Assembly (NCBI RefSeq): GCF_022829385.1
Contig: NZ_JAKSXX010000235.1
Span: 62,001-126,000 of the forward strand
DNA: 64,000 nt
From: Methylobacterium sp. J-070
GTDB taxonomy: Bacteria > Pseudomonadota > Alphaproteobacteria > Rhizobiales > Beijerinckiaceae
Reading direction: 5' to 3'
The position numbers were made by a program, and so were the translations under genes. Positions 17,478 through 26,278 of this stretch are shown one piece after another. The first letter of the stretch is position 1; each line of letters starts with the position of its first letter. A model generated the notes under the pieces. That model had not been told where the DNA came from. It saw only the letters and a program-made list of their open reading frames with translations, and searched no databases.

Positions 17478-18392
17478 TCACGGCCCGAACACCGTGATCT
17501 CGGTGTAGCTCAGGTCGCCCACCGGCACCGGATGCGGGCCGCGGCTGTAGCGCGGGCGCCAGCCGTCGAGGTGGCGGCCGACGGCGCCCGGAAGGCGCTC
17601 GTCGACATCAAGCAACAGGAACGGCCGCTCGCCGCGCAGCAGCAGGTGACGGCCGATCGCGCCGAGCCAGCGCGGCAGCGCGTCGGCCGGGGGGCCATAG
17701 ACCATCTGAAGCGCCGGGAGACGCGGCAGCCAGGTGTGACGTCGGCTGAGCTTGAGCGTGAGCCGCTGAAGGATCACGACGTGGCGCGCGGTGGCGTCGT
17801 CACAGAGCAGGCAGAGACAGCCGAAGGCCGCATGGTCGCGGACGAGGCTCCGCAAAGGTTCCGGCAGACGCGCGTCGTCGCCGGGCACCAAGGCGCGCAC
17901 ATGGACGCCGCGGCGCAGCGCGCCGAGGGCCGGGACGACGAGCATCTGTCCCGCGGTGGAGCGGCGGAAGCCCCGGGCCACATGCATGGCGATCGTGCCG
18001 GGTGCCGGGGAAACGTTGAGGTAGGTGACGCTCTTGTCCCGCATCGCCTGTCCGTCCAGCACGGTGCCGAAGATGCGAAACCGCGGAGCGACATACCAGC
18101 TCGACAGGTTGCAGCGCAGATGCGTCGCGGTGCCGTCCGACACGACGGAATAGATCGTCAGGACGACGCCGACGAGTTCGCCCTCGTGATCGAGCACGTA
18201 GCCGAAGCGCGGCACGCCGGCGGGCAGGCTGCGGGCCGTGAGACGCGCCAGTCCCCGCTCCCAATAGGCTCGGGATCTGTCGGGAAACGCCACGCACAGA
18301 AGGTCGGTCAGCGCAGCGAGATCGGTCGGCTCGATCGGGCGACAGCGGACGCGCGGATGTAGGGACAGTCCGGTCACTCCCGCCGCCGTCAT
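17478..18392 (-). CDS. GNAT-like acyltransferase, uncharacterised
   Basis: 304 residues. The N-terminal third fits a GNAT fold: RCRPIEPTDLAALTDLLCVAFP, FGYVLDHEGELVGVVLTIYS, CNLSSWYVAPRFRIFG (beta4/beta5 region) and a divergent acyl-CoA loop. The C-terminal part (about 200-304) has no recognised domain. Together with ACP, ligase, SDR and acyl-CoA synthetase it suggests acylation of some product. No signal peptide or membrane segment is evident. The start is the ATG at 18392, where family-like sequence begins within 15 residues. Confidence 0.65.
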   Translation of the reverse strand: MTAAGVTGLSLHPRVRCRPIEPTDLAALTDLLCVAFPDRSRAYWERGLARLTARSLPAGVPRFGYVLDHEGELVGVVLTIYSVVSDGTATHLRCNLSSWYVAPRFRIFGTVLDGQAMRDKSVTYLNVSPAPGTIAMHVARGFRRSTAGQMLVVPALGALRRGVHVRALVPGDDARLPEPLRSLVRDHAAFGCLCLLCDDATARHVVILQRLTLKLSRRHTWLPRLPALQMVYGPPADALPRWLGAIGRHLLLRGERPFLLLDVDERLPGAVGRHLDGWRPRYSRGPHPVPVGDLSYTEITVFGP

Positions 18393-18812
18393 CGAACGTC
18401 CAGCATCCTGCCGACTGACCGGGGTTCAGCCTTCAAGAACCAATATAAGGCCATCGGCACGCCGATAGTCCACCGGCGCCGGCAAACGTGAACAGTCCGG
18501 CCCACGATGTTTCGATGTGAGCCGACCGACGCGCGCTTCCCCCGACGAACCGGCAACGCGCAGACGAGTTCGGCTCGACATCGCCGGCCCAAACCGGAGT
18601 CACGGGGCAAAAACTACTCGGATCGTCGCTATCCGATCACAATCGATTGGGCTTGAAACACTGAAGTATGATCTGATCGTCGATCGGGTATGCTTGACCC
18701 GCGACGGCGGTTTCATGCCGATTCTGCGTGCCACGCAGGTCGGTCTCTGCGGGCGCGGACGGGCGGCCGCCGGGTCACCGCCAACGGTGAGGATGTGCCG
18801 AGAGTCTGTCTG
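18393..18812. other. 420-base intergenic region
   Basis: Divergent region between the GNAT-like gene and the orphan substrate-binding protein. It must carry both promoters. It is AT-richer than its surroundings around 18600-18690. A plus-strand frame at 18517-18813 has non-coding-like composition and is not called. No clear sigma-70 hexamer pair, terminator or repeat was found. Confidence 0.5.
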
Positions 18813-20390
18813 ATGCCCACGCGCCGCCAGGTGATCGCCGCCGCCGCCACGCTCGCCTTGCCGCGGCGCGCGTGGGGCGCGGGTCAGAGTGTCCTGCGCT
18901 TCGTGCCGCGCACGGATCTCGGCGTACTCGACCCGATCTGGAGTTCGGCCATCATCACGCGCAACCACGCCTTCATGGTCTACGACACGCTCTACGGGGA
19001 GAATTCCGACTTCGAGCCGAGCCCACAGATGGTGGCGGGACACCGGACCGAAGCCGACGGACGCCTGTGGCGGCTGACCCTGCGGGAGAATCTGACGTGG
19101 CATGACGGGGAGCGCGTGCTGGCCCGCGACTGCGTCGCCAGCATCCGCCGATGGGGCGCCAAGGACGCGTTCGGGCAGGCGCTCATGGCCGCAACCGACG
19201 AACTCGCGGCACCGGACGACCAAACCATCCTGTTCAGGTTGAAGGCGCCGTTTCCGTCTCTGCCCCACGCGCTCGGCAAGTCCGCCGCCTTCTTCCCCGC
19301 CATGATGCCGGAACGGCTGGCCTCCATCGGCCCGACCAAGCAGGTCACCGAGATCGTCGGCTCGGGACCGTTCCGCTACCGCACCGAGGAGCGGGTGCCC
19401 GGTGCGCGCAACGTCTACGAGCGGTTTTCCGCCTACAAGCCCCGGGGGGACGGTGCGGTCTCGCGGACCGCGGGGCCGAAGCGCGTGCACTTCGACCGCA
19501 TCGAGTGGATCACGATCTCCGATCCGGGGACGGCGGCCTCGGCCCTGCGGGCGGGGGAGGTCGACTGGATCGACTACCCGGTGATCGACCTGCTGCCGAC
19601 GCTGCGATCGAGCCCCGACGTGAGCGTGAAGATCCTCGATCCGAAGGGCCTGATCGGCGTCTTCCGGATGAACCACCTGCAGCCGCCGTTCGACAACCCG
19701 AAGATCCGGCGGGCCGTGCTCGCGGCGTTCGACCAGTCCGAGTTCATGCAGGCGGTGGCGGGCGACGACCGCAGCCTGTGGCGCGACGGCGTCGGCTTCT
19801 TCTGCCCGGAGACCCCGCTCGCCTCGGAGGCCGGGATCGCGGCGGTGACCGGCCCGCGCGACCTCGAAGCCGCCAAGCATGCGGTCGTCGAGGCCGGCTA
19901 CGCCGGGGAGCCCGTCGCGCTCATCGTGTCGAGCGACTTCCCCGCCTTCAAGGCGATGTCGGACGTCGCCGCCGATACGATGCGGAAGATCGGGCTGAAC
20001 GTCGATTATCAGTCCCTCGACTGGGGCACGGTGCAGCAGCGCCGCTATTCGCGGGACCCGGTCGACCGGGGCGGCTGGAGCGCGTTCGTCACGAACTTCG
20101 AGGGGGCCGATCTGGCCGATCCGGCGGGCCATCTCGCCCTGCGCACCCACGGATCGCAGGCGTGGTTCGGTTGGCCGAGCGACGCAACAATCGAACGCCT
20201 GCGCGATGCGTGGTTCGCCACCAAGGACCTCGCCGCGCAGCAGGACCTGGCGGCCGACATCCAGCGCGCGGCCTTCGTCAGCGTTCCCTACATCCCGCTC
20301 GGACAATTCTTCGTTCCGACGGCCTATCGATCCAGCCTGGTCGATCTTGTCGACGGCTTCGCGATCTTCTGGAACGTGAAGCGAAGTTGA
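18813..20390 (+). CDS. ABC-type peptide/nickel substrate-binding protein (family 5), orphan
   Basis: 525 residues from ATG 18813, with an export signal MPTRRQVIAAAATLALPRRAWG (RR pair, possibly Tat). SBP_bac_5 features: a Trp-rich N-terminal strand, RLTLRENLTWHDGERVLARD, IVGSGPFRY, and PVALIVSSDFP followed by a C-terminal segment for the second lobe. It would bind peptides, opines, glycosides or similar ligands in the periplasm. No permease or ATPase genes adjoin it on either side; it is flanked by a 420-base gap and a DUF167 gene. Ligand unknown. Confidence 0.88.
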   Translation: MPTRRQVIAAAATLALPRRAWGAGQSVLRFVPRTDLGVLDPIWSSAIITRNHAFMVYDTLYGENSDFEPSPQMVAGHRTEADGRLWRLTLRENLTWHDGERVLARDCVASIRRWGAKDAFGQALMAATDELAAPDDQTILFRLKAPFPSLPHALGKSAAFFPAMMPERLASIGPTKQVTEIVGSGPFRYRTEERVPGARNVYERFSAYKPRGDGAVSRTAGPKRVHFDRIEWITISDPGTAASALRAGEVDWIDYPVIDLLPTLRSSPDVSVKILDPKGLIGVFRMNHLQPPFDNPKIRRAVLAAFDQSEFMQAVAGDDRSLWRDGVGFFCPETPLASEAGIAAVTGPRDLEAAKHAVVEAGYAGEPVALIVSSDFPAFKAMSDVAADTMRKIGLNVDYQSLDWGTVQQRRYSRDPVDRGGWSAFVTNFEGADLADPAGHLALRTHGSQAWFGWPSDATIERLRDAWFATKDLAAQQDLAADIQRAAFVSVPYIPLGQFFVPTAYRSSLVDLVDGFAIFWNVKRS

Positions 20391-20579
20391 GCGTCCGCTT
20401 CGGCCTGTAGGGCCGGCAGCGACGGGGCCTGGAATGCACCGTTGCCGTTGGCCTTCGGCGTCCAACCCATCTGATCGACTCGTCAGGCGGGACAACGCCC
20501 GTCCGCGATCCACGGCGCCGCGTGAACCGGACGCGGGCCGGGTCCCCCCGCATCGGCGAGCTAACTACGCGGCCCAGGA

Positions 20580-20867
20580 TCAGCGCGCGGGCGGCCCGAA
20601 CACCCGATCCAGATCCTCTTGCACGACGCCGTCGATCTCCAGGATCTTCAGCCGGCTCTGGTCACCCGCGACGACCCGCACCGAGCCGCGCCCGACCCTG
20701 AGCGCCTTGGCGATCATCACCACCAGCGCCGCGTTGGCGGCGCCGTCCACCGGCGGGGCGGCGACGCGAGCCCTCAGATAGGGCTGGCCCTTCTCGTCCC
20801 GCGCCCAGCCCTCCGCGGCGTCGCGGCCGCCGCGGGGCGTCAGACGCACCGCGAGCCGTATCGCCAC
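20580..20867 (-). CDS. DUF167 (YggU-family) protein
   Basis: 95 residues with the DUF167 signature AIRLAVRLTPRGGRDA, then LRARVAAPPVDGAANAALV and VAGDQSRLKIL. YggU-like proteins are small alpha/beta proteins of unknown function conserved across bacteria and eukaryotes. It is ten bases downstream of the FAD oxidoreductase gene on the same strand and probably transcribed with it. The length and fold match the family, so this is very likely a real gene. Confidence 0.9.
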   Translation of the reverse strand: MAIRLAVRLTPRGGRDAAEGWARDEKGQPYLRARVAAPPVDGAANAALVVMIAKALRVGRGSVRVVAGDQSRLKILEIDGVVQEDLDRVFGPPAR

Positions 20868-20877
20868 CGCAAGAGCC

Positions 20878-22254
20878 TCAGAAGATCTTGCCGGGGTTGA
20901 GCCGGTTTTCCGGATCGAGCGCCCGCTTGACCAGCCGCATCGTGGCGATCTCCTCGGGCGAGCGCGACAGCGGCAGCTTGCCCCGCTTCTCCAGCCCGAT
21001 CCCGTGCTCGGCCGAGACCGAGCCGTTCAGCGCGGCGAGGGGCGCGTAGATCGCCGCGTCGATCGCCGCGTTGCCGGCCGCGTCGAGGCGGGTGGTGTTC
21101 CAGTGCAGGTTGTTGTCGCCGATATGTCCGTAGACGACGGCCCGGCAGCCGGGGATCGCGGCAAGATCCTCGCTCGCCTTACGGACGTAGCCATCCATCT
21201 TCGACAGCGGCACGCTGACGTCGAAGGCGCGCTCGATCCCGTCGGCGTTGAGATGCTCGACCCGGTCGCGGATGCGCCACATGCCCCGGCGCTGCTCCTC
21301 GGAGGAGGCGATCGCCGCGTCGAGGATGGTGCCGTCGGTCATCAGGCCTTCGAGCAGGTCGAGGAAGCGGTCGGATTCCTCGGCTACGCACTCGACCTCG
21401 ATGATCGCGTAGAACGGATGATCCGGTCCCAGCGGCGGCGTCGCCCGGCCGGGCGCCGTCATCAGCCGATAGAAATCCGGCCACAGCCCCTCGAAGGACG
21501 AGACCCGGCCCTGGAATGCGCTCTGGGCCGCTCGCAGAACCCGCGCGCCATCATCGACACCCGGACAGGCGACGAGCGCGGTGGCGTAGCCGGCCGGCTC
21601 CGGACGCAGCCGCAGGACCGCCCGCGTGACGATCCCCAGCGTCCCCTCCGTGCCCACGAAGAGCTGCTTCAGGTCGAGGCCGGTGTTGTTCTTGATGAGC
21701 GGGCGCATGGACGACACCACCGTGCCGTCGGCCAGCACCGCCTCCAGGCCCAGCACCATCTCGCGCATCATGCCGTAGCGCAGCACCCGCAGGCCGCCGG
21801 CATTGGTCGAGATCGCGCCGCCGATCGTCGCCGAGCCCCGGGCGCCGAGGTCGAGGGGGAAGAACAGGCCGGCGGCCGCGGCCGCCTCCTGCACGCTCTC
21901 GATGGTGGCACCGGTCCCCACGACTATGGTCATCCCCAGGGGATCGACCGGCTCGAGGCCGGTCATGCGCTCCGTCGACAGGGTGATCTCGTCGGGTGCG
22001 CAGAGCGTGCCGTCCACGAGGCCGGTGGCGCCGCCCCGCGGGACCACCGCCACGCCGGCCGCACCGCAGGCCGCCATCACGGCGCCGGTCTCGGCGGTGC
22101 TGCGCGGGCGGACCAGCGCCAGGGCGGCACAGGGCTCGGCCGGCCGCGTCCAATTCGCCGAGCGCCCGCGCAATTCCTCTCCGGTGACGAGGCCCGACGA
22201 TCCGACGATCGCGGCGAGGCGGTCGAGGAGGGCGGCGTGCGACATCGGCATCAT
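20878..22254 (-). CDS. FAD-binding 2-hydroxyacid dehydrogenase (GlcD/D2HGDH-like)
   Basis: 458 residues. FAD_binding_4 domain: VVPRGGATGLVDGTL, GARGSATIGGAISTNAGGLRVLRYG; C-terminal FAD-oxidase domain with VVYGHIGDNNLHWN and the conserved SAEHGIG near the end. These enzymes oxidise D-2-hydroxyacids (D-lactate, glycolate or D-2-hydroxyglutarate) and pass electrons to quinone or ETF. Which substrate applies cannot be read from the sequence. The start may be 22254 or the ATG at 22245 (MSHAALLD). 49 bases downstream of the FAH-family gene, so the three minus-strand genes 23497-20580 look like one unit. Confidence 0.9.
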   Translation of the reverse strand: MMPMSHAALLDRLAAIVGSSGLVTGEELRGRSANWTRPAEPCAALALVRPRSTAETGAVMAACGAAGVAVVPRGGATGLVDGTLCAPDEITLSTERMTGLEPVDPLGMTIVVGTGATIESVQEAAAAAGLFFPLDLGARGSATIGGAISTNAGGLRVLRYGMMREMVLGLEAVLADGTVVSSMRPLIKNNTGLDLKQLFVGTEGTLGIVTRAVLRLRPEPAGYATALVACPGVDDGARVLRAAQSAFQGRVSSFEGLWPDFYRLMTAPGRATPPLGPDHPFYAIIEVECVAEESDRFLDLLEGLMTDGTILDAAIASSEEQRRGMWRIRDRVEHLNADGIERAFDVSVPLSKMDGYVRKASEDLAAIPGCRAVVYGHIGDNNLHWNTTRLDAAGNAAIDAAIYAPLAALNGSVSAEHGIGLEKRGKLPLSRSPEEIATMRLVKRALDPENRLNPGKIF

Positions 22255-22303
22255 CTCTGGGAAGCGTGGTTTCGGCGTCGGGCGGATCTCCGACGGCGCG
22301 GAC

Positions 22304-23497
22304 TCATTGTAGCCCGCGGGCCGCGAGATTGCGCATCAGCGCGCGAACGCCGAAGGTCCAGGGCTCGCAGGCATCGCACGGGCGCATGCGGTTGACGAGG
22401 CGGCCGAGTTCCGGGCTCGCCACGACGACCCGGTCGCCCTCGGCGTGGGTGAAGCCCAGCCCCGGTCCGTGCCGGTCCTGGATCGGCGCGAACATCGTGC
22501 CGAGGAGGAGGAGGGCGCCGTCCGGATAGTTGTGCGTCCGCCCCATCAGCGCCTCCACCAGCTCCTCCGGGTCGCGGCTGATCTCGGCCAGCGGCGAGGC
22601 GCCCTCCATGCGAAACCCCTCACGGCCGGTCACTTCCAGCGTGACGGTGGTGCGACGGACATCGTCGAGCCCGAAGGTGCCGTCGAACAGGCGCAGGAAC
22701 GGTCCCAGCGCGCAGGAGGCGTTGTTGTCCTTGGCCTTGCCGAGGAGCAGGGCCGACCGGCCCTCGAAGTCGCGCAGGTTCACGTCGTTGGCGAGGGTCG
22801 CCCCGACGATGCGTTGGTCGGAGGTGACGGCGAGCGCGACCTCGGGCTCCGGGTTGTTCCAGTGCGAGTCGGGGTGCAGGCCGGCATCGGCACCGCAGCC
22901 CACCGCCGAGAGCGGCTGCGCCTTTGTGAAGATCTCCGCGTCCGGGCCGATCCCGACCTCCAGGTACTGGCTCCAGGCGCCCTGGGCGACCAGCGCGTCC
23001 TTGAGCGCCATCGCCTCGGACGAGCCGGGCTTCAGCCGGCGCAGGTCGCGGCCCACGAGGCGCTCGACCTCGGCGCGGATCGCCGCGGCGGCGGCGAGGT
23101 CGCCCCGGGCGCGCTCCTCGATCACGCGCTCCAGCATGGAGGTCGCGAAGGTCACGCCCGCGGCCTTCAGGGCCTGCAGGTCCACCGGCGCGAGCAGCCA
23201 GGGCCGCGCCGGGTCGCGGCCATCGGGCGGCGTGTTGGCCAGGATCGCGTCGAGCCCGCCGAGGTCCGGGCCCTCGGCGCCGTGCAGGGCGGCACCGGGA
23301 TCCCGCGCCTCGCACAGGTCGCTGACCGTCGGGAAGGCTGCGGTCACATCGATCGCGCGGGCGGTTCCGGCCGCGTCGGCCCGGATCGCCACGACGCTCG
23401 GACCCGCCACGTCCGGTCGCCACACCCGGCCCACGAGGGCGCCGCGGACTCCATCGGCGGGCAGGATCTCCCGCGCGGTCAGGCCCGATAACGACAT
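22304..23497 (-). CDS. Fumarylacetoacetate hydrolase family protein
   Basis: 397 residues. The catalytic FAH fold occupies about 200-390: HWNNPEPEVALAVTSD (metal-ligand glutamates), GATLANDVNLRDFEGRSALL and KAKDNNASCALGPFL. The N-terminal 190 residues form an extra domain seen in sugar-acid dehydratase-like members such as 2-keto-3-deoxy-arabinonate dehydratases. It may act on a keto-acid from sugar acid breakdown; this fits the neighbouring hydroxyacid oxidase and divergent carbohydrate transporter. The exact reaction is not resolved. Confidence 0.82.
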   Translation of the reverse strand: MSLSGLTAREILPADGVRGALVGRVWRPDVAGPSVVAIRADAAGTARAIDVTAAFPTVSDLCEARDPGAALHGAEGPDLGGLDAILANTPPDGRDPARPWLLAPVDLQALKAAGVTFATSMLERVIEERARGDLAAAAAIRAEVERLVGRDLRRLKPGSSEAMALKDALVAQGAWSQYLEVGIGPDAEIFTKAQPLSAVGCGADAGLHPDSHWNNPEPEVALAVTSDQRIVGATLANDVNLRDFEGRSALLLGKAKDNNASCALGPFLRLFDGTFGLDDVRRTTVTLEVTGREGFRMEGASPLAEISRDPEELVEALMGRTHNYPDGALLLLGTMFAPIQDRHGPGLGFTHAEGDRVVVASPELGRLVNRMRPCDACEPWTFGVRALMRNLAARGLQ

Positions 23498-23806
23498 GTG
23501 CTCGAATCTCCCGGACTACCGCCCGCGCCGCCTCTCGCTCGGGCGTCGCAGGGCCGCCGCGACGCGGCACCCGAATCGTCACCCCGGCGTCGATGCGGCC
23601 GGAGCGCCGTCCCATAGCACCCCCGGCGCTCCGGAATCCGGCGGGATGTTTCACCGCGCCGGGCTCGTCACCCCGGTCGAACCCGGCGGCTGACAGAACG
23701 AAGATAATCTGCGGGTTTGCCGGGAGGCCGGCTTGCTTTCCCGCAGGCCGTCCTTTGTACTGTCGCTCAACAACCGCCGACAGAGCGGTCTTGATCGGGA
23801 GGACGC
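23498..23806. other. 309-base divergent intergenic region
   Basis: Lies between the FAH-family gene (minus) and the sugar ABC ATPase (plus). It holds the candidate promoter at 23733-23761. No regulator gene, repeat or RNA element is apparent. Short open frames across it have no supporting start signals. Confidence 0.5.
23733..23761 (+). promoter_or_regulatory. Candidate sigma-70-type promoter for the sugar ABC operon
   Basis: TTGCTT (23733-23738), 17-base spacer, TGTACT (23756-23761), 45 bases ahead of the ATPase start. Spacing is ideal; each hexamer deviates from consensus at two or more positions. Alphaproteobacterial promoters are often weak matches, so this is only a candidate. Confidence 0.35.
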
Positions 23807-24868
23807 ATGGCCTCGGTGGGAATCCGCGAGGTTCGCAAGGCTTTCGGATCGACGAACGTCCTGCACGGCGTGTCGGTGGACATCCGAGACGGTGAATTCG
23901 TCATCCTGGTCGGCCCGTCGGGCTGCGGGAAATCAACGCTCCTGCGGATGATCGCCGGGCTGGAGAATATCTCCGGCGGCGAGATCCGCATCGGGGAGCG
24001 CGTCGTGAACGATGTTCCGCCCAAGGAGCGGGACATCGCCATGGTCTTCCAGAACTACGCGCTCTACCCGCATCTGACGGTGCGGGAGAACATGGCCTTC
24101 TCGATGCGGATCCGGAAGGCGCCGGCCTCCGAGATCGATCTGCGCGTCAACAAGGCGGCCCAGATCCTCGGTCTGACGCACCTGCTCGACCGCTACCCGC
24201 GCCAGCTGTCCGGCGGCCAGCGCCAGCGCGTCGCCATGGGCCGGGCGATCGTCCGCGACCCGCAGGTGTTCCTGTTCGACGAGCCGCTCTCGAATCTCGA
24301 CGCCAAGCTGCGCGTGGCGATGCGCACCGAGATCAAGGAACTGCACCAGCGGCTGAAGACCACGACCATCTACGTCACCCACGACCAGATCGAGGCCATG
24401 ACCATGGCCGACCGCATCGTGGTGATGCACGACGGGGTCGTGGAGCAGATCGGGCCGCCCCTGGACCTCTACGACCGGCCCGACAACCTGTTCGTCGCGG
24501 GCTTCATCGGCTCGCCGGCCATGAATTTCGTGCCCGGGAAGGTCCAGGCCAACGGACGCCTGGTCTTCACAACCGACACCGGTCTGACGATCCCCTTGAC
24601 CGACGCGCCGGCGGGCACCGAGGGACGTCCCCTGATCCTGGGCGTCCGTCCGGAGCATTTCGATCTCGCGCCGGACGGCATCGCCGCCGAGGTGGTGGTC
24701 GTGGAGCCGACCGGCTCCGAGACCATGCTGGCGGTGCGGGCCCTGGGCCAGGATCTCACCTGCGTGCTGCGCGAGCGCGTGCGCGAGCGGCCGGGGGAGA
24801 CCGTCTCCCTGCGGCCGAACCGCGTGCACTTCTTCGACGCCGAGACCGGCCGTCGCCTGCCGAGCTGA
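23807..24868 (+). CDS. Sugar ABC transporter ATP-binding protein (UgpC/MsmK-like)
   Basis: 353 residues. Walker A GPSGCGKST, Q-loop region MVFQNYALYPHLT, signature LSGGQRQRV, Walker B VFLFDEPLSNLD and switch histidine YVTHDQIEAMTM. The C-terminal regulatory MalK-type OB domain (about 235-353, ending VHFFDAETGRRL) marks the CUT1 carbohydrate family. First gene of a five- or six-gene operon: ATPase, binding protein, two permeases, DHA kinase and possibly the dehydrogenase. Inner membrane, cytoplasmic side. Confidence 0.93.
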   Translation: MASVGIREVRKAFGSTNVLHGVSVDIRDGEFVILVGPSGCGKSTLLRMIAGLENISGGEIRIGERVVNDVPPKERDIAMVFQNYALYPHLTVRENMAFSMRIRKAPASEIDLRVNKAAQILGLTHLLDRYPRQLSGGQRQRVAMGRAIVRDPQVFLFDEPLSNLDAKLRVAMRTEIKELHQRLKTTTIYVTHDQIEAMTMADRIVVMHDGVVEQIGPPLDLYDRPDNLFVAGFIGSPAMNFVPGKVQANGRLVFTTDTGLTIPLTDAPAGTEGRPLILGVRPEHFDLAPDGIAAEVVVVEPTGSETMLAVRALGQDLTCVLRERVRERPGETVSLRPNRVHFFDAETGRRLPS

Positions 24869-24944
24869 CCTGCGCCGGAAGGGATGCAGGGGGCGGGTCG
24901 CGGTGCGCGCCCGCGGACCAGGATCACCGAGGGAGTAGCCTACG

Positions 24945-26255
24945 ATGCCCGTTCTTGATCGCCGTTCCCTTCTTGCGGGTGCTGCCGCGACCGGCCTCGC
25001 GGCCGGCGGCGACCTCCTCGGCTTCGCCCGCGCCTGGGCGCAGACCGCCGAGTGGAAACCCGAGCCGGGGGCCAGCCTGTCGCTGCTGCGCTGGAAGCGC
25101 TTCGTGCCCAGCGAGGACGAGGCGTTCCTGAAGATGGTCGACGCCTTCACGCAGGCGACCGGCGTCAAGGTCACGGTGACCAACGAATCGTTCGACGACA
25201 TCCAGCCCAAGGCGTCGGTGGCCGCCAATACCGGGCAGGGCCCCGACATGGTCTGGGGCCTATTCTCGTTCCCCGCGCTGTTCCCCGACAAGTGCCTGCC
25301 TCTGGAGGACGTGGCGGAGTCCCTGGGCAAGAAGTACGGACCGTGGTTCCCGTCGGCGGAGGCCTACGGCAAGGTCAAGGGCAAGTGGATCGCCATTCCC
25401 GTCGGGTTCAACGGCGGCTATCCGAACTATCGCATCTCGGCGATGCAGAAGGCCGGCTTCAGCAAGTTCCCCACGGATACCGCCGGCTTCCTCGAGCTGT
25501 GCCGGGGCCTGAAGAAGAACAACACCCCGGCCGGCTTCGCCCTCGGGCATGCCACCGGCGACGGCAACACCTGGTGCCACTGGGCGCTGTGGTCCCATGG
25601 CGGCAACCTCGTCGACGCCAACGAAAAGATCGTGATCAATTCGCCCGAGACGGCGAAGGCGCTGGAATACGTCAAGTCGCTCTACGAAACCTTCGTGCCC
25701 GGCACCGTCTCGTGGAACGACTCGTCCAACAACAAGGCGTTCCTGGCCGGGGACCTGTACCTGACCAACAACGGCATCTCGATCTACGCCGCCGCCAAGA
25801 AGGACAACCCGAAGCTCGCCGAGGACATGGACCACGCGGTCTGGCCGATCGGTCCGGCCGGCAAGCCGACCGAATTCCAGCTCGCCTTCCCGATCCTGGC
25901 GTTCAAGTATTCGAAGGCGCCCAACGCCTGCAAGGCGTTCATCAGCTTCATGATGGAGGCGTCGAACTACAATCCCTGGCTGGAGGCCGCGCAGGGCTAC
26001 CTGTGCGAGCCGCTGTCGAACTATCCCAAGAACCCGATCTGGACGAGCGATCCCAAGAACGCGGTGTTCGCCGAGGCGGGACGACGCTCCCTGGCGGCCG
26101 GGGGCCTCGCGCCGGTGAGCGAGCGGATCGCCGCGGTGCTCGCCGACTTCGTGGTTGTCGACATGTTCGCCAGCCACTGCACCGGCCGGGAGGACGTGAA
26201 GACCGCGATCCGCAATGCCGAGCGCGCCGCCCAGCGTATCTTCCGGAACACCTGA
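24945..26255 (+). CDS. Carbohydrate ABC transporter substrate-binding protein
   Basis: 436 residues. Tat-like signal: LDRRSLLAGAAATGLAAG, with a cleavage candidate after ARAWA (ARAWA-QTAEW). The mature part is a family 1 solute-binding fold (LSLLRWKRFVPSEDEAFLKM, then VTNESFDDIQPKASVAANTG, then GPDMVWGLFSFP), consistent with CUT1 sugars or polyols. It carries many aromatic residues suited to sugar stacking (WCHWALWSHGG). Seventy-six bases after the ATPase. The ligand may be a polyol, judging from the kinase downstream; this is inferred. Confidence 0.92.
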   Translation: MPVLDRRSLLAGAAATGLAAGGDLLGFARAWAQTAEWKPEPGASLSLLRWKRFVPSEDEAFLKMVDAFTQATGVKVTVTNESFDDIQPKASVAANTGQGPDMVWGLFSFPALFPDKCLPLEDVAESLGKKYGPWFPSAEAYGKVKGKWIAIPVGFNGGYPNYRISAMQKAGFSKFPTDTAGFLELCRGLKKNNTPAGFALGHATGDGNTWCHWALWSHGGNLVDANEKIVINSPETAKALEYVKSLYETFVPGTVSWNDSSNNKAFLAGDLYLTNNGISIYAAAKKDNPKLAEDMDHAVWPIGPAGKPTEFQLAFPILAFKYSKAPNACKAFISFMMEASNYNPWLEAAQGYLCEPLSNYPKNPIWTSDPKNAVFAEAGRRSLAAGGLAPVSERIAAVLADFVVVDMFASHCTGREDVKTAIRNAERAAQRIFRNT

Positions 26256-26278
26256 CCGCATCCGCCGGAGGCGAGACC

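Noticed and set aside
18517..18813. 98-codon plus-strand frame in the 420-base gap
   Set aside because: No ribosome binding site and Arg/Ser-rich composition without a fold pattern.
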